From contig CALZJY010000108.1 of the NCBI GenBank assembly GCA_945787925.1, positions 1-6,861 of the forward strand: a DNA stretch of 6,861 nucleotides. Reading direction: 5' to 3'. This stretch comes from an uncultured Anaerosporobacter sp. GTDB lineage: Bacteria > Bacillota > Clostridia > Lachnospirales > Lachnospiraceae. The notes beneath the pieces were generated by a model. That model saw nothing but the letters and a program-made list of their open reading frames with translations, searched no databases and had not been told where the DNA came from. How positions within the stretch are numbered: position 1 is the stretch's first letter; every line of letters starts with the position of its first letter. The position numbers were made by a program, and so were the translations under genes. Shown one piece after another: positions 1 to 5,815 of this stretch.

Positions 1-42
1 ACGAAATGCTGTCAGAATATCTCGTTGCCTGTATTTCTTTTT

Positions 43-2172
43 TTATAAATGAAGTACTCTTGCCTTAATCTCCTTTGTCTTCCCTACGTTCCAGAAGTTC
101 TCACCTAAATATCCACAAGTCCTTCTTACAACGTTCATCTTCGTATGATCCTTATTTCCGCAGTTTGGACATACCCATTCTAACTCGTCATTTACTTGAA
201 TTTCCCCATCAAAGCCACATACCTGGCAATAGTCTGACTTCGTATTTACCTCTGCGTATTGGATATTGTCATAAATAAATCGTACCAATGTTTCTAACGC
301 TGGAAGGTTATTCTGCATATTCGGAATTTCCACTAAGGAAATCGCACCGCCAGAAGATATCTTTTGGAACTGGCTTTCAAACGCAAGTTTTGAGAACGCG
401 TCGATCTTCTCACGAACATCCACATGATAAGAATTCGTATAGTATCCCTTATCCGTAATATCCTTTACTTCCCCAAATCGAACACGATCTAGTTTTGCGA
501 AACGATAGCATAAGGATTCTGCTGGCGTACCATATAAGGCAAATGCCAGATTCGTTTCTTTCTTCCATGCATCTACCGTATCTCGTAAGTAATGCATTAA
601 CTTCAGTGCAAACTCTTTTCCTTCCCCTTCCGTATGGCTGCTATGTTTCATAAGCATCGTTGTCTCATATAAGCCAATATAGCCTAAGGAAAGCGTGGAA
701 TATCCATTATGTAGTAAGGAATCAATGGTCTCTCCCTTTTTCAAACGGGCAATCGCACCATACTGCCAATGAATCGGACTGATGTCTGAGGTAATGCCCT
801 CTAATGCATGATGTCTGCACATCAACGCCTCATAGCAAAGTTCTAATCTTTCGTCTAACAAGGACCAGAATTTTTCTTCCTCCCCATCCGCTAAAAATGC
901 AACTTGTGGCAAGTTGATGCTTACGACGCCTTGGTTAAAGCGTCCTTCAAACTTATAGTTTCCCTCTGCATCTTTCCAAGGAGAGAGGAAGCTGCGGCAT
1001 CCCATACAGCTAAATACATTGCCTTCATAGTTCTCTCTCATTTTCTTTGCAGAGATATAATCTGGATACATGCGTTTTGCAGAACATCTTACTGCAAGCC
1101 TTGTAAGGTCGTCGTACGCTCCACCCTTTAAGCAGTTGTTTTCATCCAGCACATAAATCAGCTTTGGAAATGCCGGAGTCACATACACACCCTTCTCATT
1201 CTTGATGCCCTCTAAACGCTGTCTTAAGATTTCCTCGATAATCATCGCATTTTCCTTAATATATGGATCGTTTTCATCCAAATGTAAGAATAACGTTACA
1301 AATGGTGACTGCCCGTTCGTCGTCATAAGCGTGTTGATCTGATACTGGATCGTCTGTACCCCTGCTTTTAGCTCTTCGCGCAAACGAATGTCTACCATTT
1401 TCTCTAACTGTTCTTCGCTAAGCGAGCCTCCCATCTCTGCCTTAAAGTTTGCATAAAATTTTTCCTTGCTATAACGAAGATATTTTCCAAGATGAATCAT
1501 ATCTACGGACTGCCCGCCGTATTGGTTACTGCCTACCGATGCAATGATTTGTGTCATCACGGTACATGCTACTTGAAAGCTCTTTGGAGTCTCAATCAGC
1601 TTTCCATTTATGACAGTACCATGGTCTAACATATCCCCGATATTGATCAAACAGCAGTTAAAGATCGGCTGTAAGAAATAATCTGCATCATGAAAATGAA
1701 TCGCTCCTTCTTCATGGGCCTTTACCACATGTTCTGGCAACAATACTCGTTTCGAAAGGTCCCTCGATACCTCTCCTGCTATGTAGTCTCTTTGTGTCGA
1801 TGCAAGCATCGTATTCTTGTTAGAGTTCTCTTCTGCTAATTCTTTGTTATCGTTGCGAATCAAGGATAGAATCGAATCATCCGTCGTATTGGATTTGCGG
1901 ACCAAGGCTCGTTTGTAGCGATAAATAATATATTTTTTGGCAAGTTCATACTTATCTTCCTTCACCAGGCTATTTTCAATCAAATCCTGAATGTCCTCTA
2001 CCTGGATCTTCCCCTCTCTATCTGAAGCGATCCTTTTTTCAATTCGATGAATGTCCTCTTCTGTAATCTGATCTACTGGCGCAACTTCACGATTTGCTTT
2101 CTTGATTGCCATGATGATCTTGTTTCCATCATAATCGACGATTCTTCCGTCTCGCTTTATCACTTTGTTCAT
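43..2172 (-). CDS. nrdD: Anaerobic (class III) ribonucleoside-triphosphate reductase, NrdD
   Basis: Makes deoxyribonucleotides from ribonucleoside triphosphates without oxygen, in the cytoplasm, using a glycyl radical generated by the partner iron-sulfur activase NrdG. The 709-residue length is normal for the family. Residues 1-93 form an ATP-cone allosteric domain (starts MNKVIKRDGR). Candidate active-site cysteines lie in FNCC (173-174) and in SCMGC (389 and 392); Cys392, before RSFLSP, fits the thiyl-radical cysteine. C649, C652, C668 and C671 form the C-terminal zinc site. RRTCGYLG follows, with Gly687 as the predicted radical glycine, so all key residues are present. The ATG is preceded by GGAGG at 2183-2187, about 10 nt away, a slightly long spacing. 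It lies 116 nt downstream of feoB with no terminator seen between them. nrdG usually neighbours nrdD, but bases 1-42 contain no ATG, GTG or TTG on this strand, so any nrdG would begin outside the window. Identity is close to certain. Confidence 0.98.
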   Translation of the reverse strand: MNKVIKRDGRIVDYDGNKIIMAIKKANREVAPVDQITEEDIHRIEKRIASDREGKIQVEDIQDLIENSLVKEDKYELAKKYIIYRYKRALVRKSNTTDDSILSLIRNDNKELAEENSNKNTMLASTQRDYIAGEVSRDLSKRVLLPEHVVKAHEEGAIHFHDADYFLQPIFNCCLINIGDMLDHGTVINGKLIETPKSFQVACTVMTQIIASVGSNQYGGQSVDMIHLGKYLRYSKEKFYANFKAEMGGSLSEEQLEKMVDIRLREELKAGVQTIQYQINTLMTTNGQSPFVTLFLHLDENDPYIKENAMIIEEILRQRLEGIKNEKGVYVTPAFPKLIYVLDENNCLKGGAYDDLTRLAVRCSAKRMYPDYISAKKMRENYEGNVFSCMGCRSFLSPWKDAEGNYKFEGRFNQGVVSINLPQVAFLADGEEEKFWSLLDERLELCYEALMCRHHALEGITSDISPIHWQYGAIARLKKGETIDSLLHNGYSTLSLGYIGLYETTMLMKHSSHTEGEGKEFALKLMHYLRDTVDAWKKETNLAFALYGTPAESLCYRFAKLDRVRFGEVKDITDKGYYTNSYHVDVREKIDAFSKLAFESQFQKISSGGAISLVEIPNMQNNLPALETLVRFIYDNIQYAEVNTKSDYCQVCGFDGEIQVNDELEWVCPNCGNKDHTKMNVVRRTCGYLGENFWNVGKTKEIKARVLHL

Positions 2173-2288
2173 TTCTACTTATCCTCCACTTCACATACGT
2201 TATCAAAACGTTCCTATCTATCATACACCTTTCCGACATAAAATTGTTCGTTTCCTGGAAATTTTTTTGTTTTTTTAGAATGCGTTTT
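2173..2288 (-). promoter_or_regulatory. feoB-nrdD intergenic region with candidate nrdD promoter and operator-like inverted repeat
   Basis: On the minus strand this gap reads as an A-rich tract (2261-2277), then a possible -10 hexamer TATGAT (2220-2225, five of six matches to TATAAT), then the inverted repeat ACGTT-5 nt-AACGT (2197-2211), then the GGAGG ribosome binding site of nrdD (2183-2187). The A-tract sits where an UP element would be, and the repeat covers the expected transcription start. No convincing -35 box is present 16-18 nt upstream of TATGAT, so the promoter call is weak. I see no hairpin followed by a T-run on this strand, so read-through from feoB is also possible. I did not find a recognisable NrdR box, which is the expected regulator of nrd genes. 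The base pairing of the repeat is seen directly; its function is inferred. Confidence 0.35.
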
Positions 2289-4433
2289 CTATAGAAACAG
2301 CCGTCCTACATTGGCTACAATCGCACAAACCACAATGCCTACTGCTGTTGGAATGAGTACTGCCAGCGCTACCCATTTCATACTTCCGCTTTCCTTCCTA
2401 ATCGTAATCAGCGTCGTCGAACATGGCCAGTGACATAACGAGAAAATCATCGTACAAATGGCCGTAATCCAAGTCCATCCATGTGCCACAAATAGCTGTT
2501 TCATTTCCGCAAGACTTTCTAACTCTAATAAGCTTCCCTGCGCCATATATGCCATGAGGATGATTGGTACAACAATTTCATTGGCTGGAAATCCTAAGAT
2601 AAATGCCATTAAAATCACGCCATCTAATCCAATCAATTTTGCAAATGGATCTAGGAATGTCGCACAATGGTTTAGCAAACTGATTCCACTGATATTTACA
2701 TTCGCCATTACCCAGATTAACAAACCTGCAGGAATCGCAACCGCAACCGCCCTTCCTAATACGAATAGTGTTCGGTCAAAAATAGAACGTACAATCACCT
2801 TCCCAATCTGTGGTCTGCGATATGGTGGGAGCTCTAAGGTATAGGAGGATGGAACCCCTTTTAATACGGTCTTTGACAGCAGCCTCGTCATCACAAATGT
2901 CATAATGATTCCAAATAAAATAACGCATGTGAGCAGCAATGCCGATAAAATGCTTGCTCCAAGACTTTCGGAAAAGCCTACGAAGAACATCGTGATGATT
3001 GCAATCAACGTCGGAAAACGTCCATTGCATGGGACGAAATTATTGGTCAGCATCGCAAGCAGACGCTCTCTTGGCGAATCAATAATACGACACCCTATAA
3101 TGCCTGCCGCATTGCATCCGAACCCCATGCACATCGTTAATGCCTGCTTTCCACATGCACAACATTTCTTAAATGGGCAATCCAAGTTATAAGCGATTCG
3201 TGGCAGATAGCCTACGTCCTCTAACAAGGTGAACAACGGGAAGAAGATGGCCATCGGCGGAAACATTCCCGACACTCCCCACGCCAGTACACGATAAATT
3301 CCAAGCACGATCATGCCATGCAGCCATTCCGGTGCCCCGATATAGTGGAAAAATTCCGTCAATCGGTCTTGAATCCAGAACAATCCATTCCCCAATAGTT
3401 CGGACGGATAGTTTGCCCCCGTGATCGTAATCCAGAAAATCACCGCAAGCAGGGCAAGCATGATCGGATATCCTGCCCACCTGCTTGTAATCACACGGTC
3501 AATCCTATGGTCGAAGGCATTATACGTCTTTGTTTCCTTAATCACCACATCCTCACATACTTTCTCGGCTGCAATCACAAGGCTTGCAACAATCTGGTCT
3601 TTTAACTTATCACTATCAAGTCCATTGGCAGTTAAATATTCTCTTACTTCTTGCAACGTTTCTTGCAACTCTCGGTCTGCTAAGAATCCCTCTCCTAACG
3701 TTGCTTGGATTTCTTCTACTAACGATTCGTCTTGGTCTAATAATTTGAGGCTAAGCCATCTAGCATTCATGTGCCCCTTTGCCTTGCTTTCTACAAGAGG
3801 CTCTAGCATGCCAATGGCATTCTCAATCAGTTCAGGATATGTAATACGAAGTGGCTTAAATTCCTTGCTCTCTACTAGCACCTCGTCAACGGCCTGCATA
3901 AGTTCTGCAAGTGTATTCTTCTTTCTAGCAATCGTGCCTACCACGGGAATTCCTAACTTTCTTGACAACTCCTTTAGATCAATCTTTATATTCTTTCGTT
4001 TTGCTTCGTCTAGCAAATTTACACATACTACGACTCGTTCGGAAATCTCAATCGTCTGAAGCACCAAATTTAGATTTCGTTCAAGGCAAGTAGCATCACA
4101 AACGACAACCACTGCATCTGGTTCTCCAAAACAGATAAAGTTTCTTGCCACCTCTTCTTCTTTTGAATGTGCCATAAGAGAATACGTTCCTGGTATGTCT
4201 ACCATGACATAGGAATTTTTCTTACTCTTGCAATATCCTTGGGCATTCGCCACGGTCTTTCCTGGCCAGTTTCCCGTATGTTGATTCATTCCTGTCAAAC
4301 TATTAAACACCGTGCTCTTTCCTACATTTGGATTCCCTGCTAATGCTACGACTTTATCCTCTGGAGTCTGCTTCTTAATCTCTAGCCCAGAGTCCACTGC
4401 ATGTTTTCCAACCGCATTATTGGTAAGTCCCAT
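2289..4433 (-). CDS. feoB: Ferrous iron transporter FeoB (cysteine-rich clostridial type)
   Basis: Inner-membrane Fe(II) uptake protein of 714 residues with a cytosolic N-terminal G domain. The G1 P-loop is GNPNVGKS (33-40), G2 lies around GNWPGKT (54-60), G3 is DIPG (79-82) and G4 is NLLD (139-142). A helical spacer (roughly 195-310) follows. The membrane part begins near residue 320 and has two gate repeats: the first around MGFGCNAAGIIGC (436-448) and NNFVPCNGRFP (464-474), the second around FPANEIVVP (615-623). Eight cysteines fall between 419 and 469, four of them in the short loop CPFKKCCACG (419-428), more than in proteobacterial FeoB. The start is supported by AAGGAGGT (4439-4446), with AGGAGG ending 6 nt before ATG. 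No FeoA domain or adjacent feoA gene is visible, although FeoA commonly accompanies FeoB. The upstream gene is cut off by a terminator, so feoB heads its own unit, possibly continuing into nrdD. Regulation by iron is expected from the family, but I found no clear Fur box. Confidence 0.97.
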   Translation of the reverse strand: MGLTNNAVGKHAVDSGLEIKKQTPEDKVVALAGNPNVGKSTVFNSLTGMNQHTGNWPGKTVANAQGYCKSKKNSYVMVDIPGTYSLMAHSKEEEVARNFICFGEPDAVVVVCDATCLERNLNLVLQTIEISERVVVCVNLLDEAKRKNIKIDLKELSRKLGIPVVGTIARKKNTLAELMQAVDEVLVESKEFKPLRITYPELIENAIGMLEPLVESKAKGHMNARWLSLKLLDQDESLVEEIQATLGEGFLADRELQETLQEVREYLTANGLDSDKLKDQIVASLVIAAEKVCEDVVIKETKTYNAFDHRIDRVITSRWAGYPIMLALLAVIFWITITGANYPSELLGNGLFWIQDRLTEFFHYIGAPEWLHGMIVLGIYRVLAWGVSGMFPPMAIFFPLFTLLEDVGYLPRIAYNLDCPFKKCCACGKQALTMCMGFGCNAAGIIGCRIIDSPRERLLAMLTNNFVPCNGRFPTLIAIITMFFVGFSESLGASILSALLLTCVILFGIIMTFVMTRLLSKTVLKGVPSSYTLELPPYRRPQIGKVIVRSIFDRTLFVLGRAVAVAIPAGLLIWVMANVNISGISLLNHCATFLDPFAKLIGLDGVILMAFILGFPANEIVVPIILMAYMAQGSLLELESLAEMKQLFVAHGWTWITAICTMIFSLCHWPCSTTLITIRKESGSMKWVALAVLIPTAVGIVVCAIVANVGRLFL

Positions 4434-4536
4434 TTGCTACCTCCTTTTCAAGATTCCTATCTTCTTCCCAAAGATATCTAACTTTATTTTATGACAGGAC
4501 ATAGAAATGGTTCCTTTGCTCGTTGTTCGTATAAAT
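4434..4536 (-). promoter_or_regulatory. feoB leader: ribosome binding site, small inverted repeats, promoter presumed
   Basis: The stretch between the upstream terminator and feoB must carry the feoB promoter if the terminator is efficient. It holds a near-perfect ribosome binding site AAGGAGGT (4439-4446), a small inverted repeat AAGAT-4 nt-ATCTT (4450-4463) directly upstream of it, and an 8-bp palindrome AGATATCT (4472-4479). An A/T-rich TAAAAT within CATAAAATAAAG could serve as a -10, but I find no matching -35. No Fur, DtxR or known riboswitch pattern is evident. The ribosome binding site is certain; the other elements are candidates only. Confidence 0.45.
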
Positions 4537-4567
4537 AAAAAACTGCAAAGGGTTTGGCCTTTGCAGT
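4537..4567 (-). terminator. Rho-independent terminator of the MATE-phosphoesterase unit
   Basis: Read on the minus strand, a perfect 10-bp stem ACTGCAAAGG / CCTTTGCAGT (arms at 4558-4567 and 4542-4551) closes a 6-nt loop CCAAAC. It is followed by TTTTT and then ATTTAT. On the plus strand the stem is followed by CTTTCC rather than a T-run, so the signal is directional and ends transcription coming from the phosphoesterase side. It starts only 11 nt after the TAG that ends the remnant domain (4579-4581), as expected for the terminator of a gene ending there. Confidence 0.93.
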
Positions 4568-4578
4568 CTTTCCTTCCG

Positions 4579-4700
4579 CTAGCATCTAGAGCATTTTGTG
4601 TATCCACGTCTTTTTGCTTCGGATAAGTTGATTTTAATTTTGCTTTTTTTAAATATTGGCAGCTGCCTCTGTGATATTTTCCTCCTATTTTTGTAAGCGA
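4579..4700 (-). pseudogene. Frameshifted remnant of a His/Cys putative zinc-binding C-terminal domain
   Basis: Two short frames after the phosphoesterase together read like one known type of C-terminal domain. The first, in the -1 frame relative to the phosphoesterase and overlapping its last codons, gives TKIGGKYHRGSCQYLKK (to about 4644). The second, one further -1 shift on, gives KIKINLSEAKRRGYTKCSRC and a TAG stop at 4579-4581. From memory of the family, the pattern YHxxxCxYL...I.LxEAKxxGYTxCSxC ends various Firmicutes nucleases and metallo-hydrolases; His and three Cys presumably bind metal. Joining needs one extra A in the A5 run (4688-4692) and one in the A7 run (4644-4650). Neither frame has ATG, GTG or TTG, so it is not a standalone gene. 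It could be the relic of a deleted gene, or a true extension of the phosphoesterase hidden by homopolymer errors. The residue pattern is seen directly; domain identity is recognised without a database search. Confidence 0.55.
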
Positions 4701-5803
4701 ATAATCACATATTCACTATCTCCTTCGGTTCGTATGCTGCTTCCCCATCCTCCAATGCCTGAAGAAACGATGGACGTAAATCCATTTTTCCGTCTGCAGC
4801 CATAGGTCTGTTCATTGACCTTGGCCCATTTGCTGATGATTCCGCCCGGGAAGATTTGTCCTGCATGGGTATGTCCCGACACCTGCAAATCGATGCCTTC
4901 GTTGGCAGCTGCCCTAAGGTCTTTTGGCTGGTGGTCAATGACTACTAAGTACTTCTTCTTATTCTCCAGCTCTAATAATTGGTGAATCGACTTTCTCTGC
5001 TTACTATTTGCAAATCCACAATCCGCCCTGCCGATCAGTACGAGATCCTTCGTTAGTTTCACGCTGCTGTCTTCTAATACGGTGATTCCCGTCTTCTGAA
5101 TGGATTCCCGCAATTGATCCTTTGTAAAGTTCTTTCTTGTTTCCTCTCCTGCCAGATCATGATTGCCATATACATAATAGCGGCCTAATCTGCTCGGAAT
5201 GCCGCCTAGCACTTCGAATGCCTCTTGCATTTCCATATAGCTCGTATTCTCATCTACGATGTCTCCCCCAAGAATTACAAAATCAGGATTCTTCGCACCA
5301 ATCTCCTTACAGTAGGCTTGCAGCTTTTCCTTTCCCATCGTGGTCGGATAATGCAAATCACTTACGAACGCAATGGTATAGCCGCTGTCTCGAATATCTT
5401 TCTGTGTGGTAACGACATAATCGGTTTCCCGTACTTGTCCCATATTCCAATAGCCATACCCCAATAGGATTGCAGTAAGTACGATCGGAATGACTTCACT
5501 TGCAACGATTAGATTCCAGATCCTCCATCCACGTTTCCGTTTCAGCCTTACAAAGAAATCGATTCCCTCTACGATCCAGGATATCACCAACAGATGTATG
5601 AGTACAATCAGCCCCGTCCTCGTAAAGCCTAATGCAATCAATAACAATACTGCGGTCGCTACGCCTGCACTCCCCTTGCAGATCAGGCTCCTCTTATCAA
5701 ACCCCAACGTATCCTCTAATCGTAACAGCACATGATAGACATATACTGCCATTCCGATTACTACGAGAAGCAGTGCGATCGTTATTCCTATTCTTACCCC
5801 CAT
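4685..5803 (-). CDS. Membrane-anchored calcineurin-like metallophosphoesterase
   Basis: A 372-residue protein with about four predicted membrane segments (roughly 5-27, 46-60, 63-85 and 97-120) followed by a binuclear-metal phosphoesterase domain. The metal-site motifs are complete and in order: DLH (149-151), GGDIVDE (179-185, Asp181), GNHD (213-216), His291 in DHQP, and GHTHAGQ (310-316). The family resembles Bacillus YkuE and the LpxH-like phosphoesterases. Since Firmicutes lack lipid A, the substrate is probably another phosphodiester or phospholipid headgroup, which cannot be read from the sequence. The domain's orientation relative to the membrane is not certain. The ATG follows the MATE stop by 12 nt, and its ribosome binding site AAGGGGAG (5809-5816) overlaps that stop codon, so the two genes are very likely co-transcribed. 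The ORF ends at a TAG directly after an A5 run, and a recognisable domain continues in the -1 frame, so the annotated C-terminus is questionable although the catalytic domain is complete. Confidence 0.93.
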   Translation of the reverse strand: MGVRIGITIALLLVVIGMAVYVYHVLLRLEDTLGFDKRSLICKGSAGVATAVLLLIALGFTRTGLIVLIHLLVISWIVEGIDFFVRLKRKRGWRIWNLIVASEVIPIVLTAILLGYGYWNMGQVRETDYVVTTQKDIRDSGYTIAFVSDLHYPTTMGKEKLQAYCKEIGAKNPDFVILGGDIVDENTSYMEMQEAFEVLGGIPSRLGRYYVYGNHDLAGEETRKNFTKDQLRESIQKTGITVLEDSSVKLTKDLVLIGRADCGFANSKQRKSIHQLLELENKKKYLVVIDHQPKDLRAAANEGIDLQVSGHTHAGQIFPGGIISKWAKVNEQTYGCRRKNGFTSIVSSGIGGWGSSIRTEGDSEYVIIRLQK

Positions 5804-5815
5804 AACTTCTCCCCT

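Noticed and set aside
1..42. Possible start of nrdG at the left edge
   Set aside because: The minus strand has no ATG, GTG or TTG in these bases, and no frame here reads like an NrdG N-terminus. Nothing can be called.
2251..2278. Plus-strand TTTCCTGGAAA followed by a long T-run, resembling a terminator
   Set aside because: The hairpin has only about four pairs around a 3-nt loop, and no plus-strand gene precedes it. On the minus strand the run is A, so it cannot terminate feoB.
2776..3480. Extra minus-strand frames of 84 and 97 codons inside feoB
   Set aside because: They lie wholly within feoB in another frame and lack family motifs or start signals.
3421..4059. Plus-strand open frame of 212 codons opposite feoB
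   Set aside because: It is antisense to the strongly conserved FeoB spacer and G-domain region, is Ser/Thr-rich with low-complexity composition, and has no family motif. It is a shadow of feoB codon usage.
4681..4686. AGGAGG as the ribosome binding site of a small gene after the phosphoesterase
   Set aside because: No ATG, GTG or TTG lies at a suitable distance in any frame. The bases are better explained as coding for Gly-Gly of the remnant domain.
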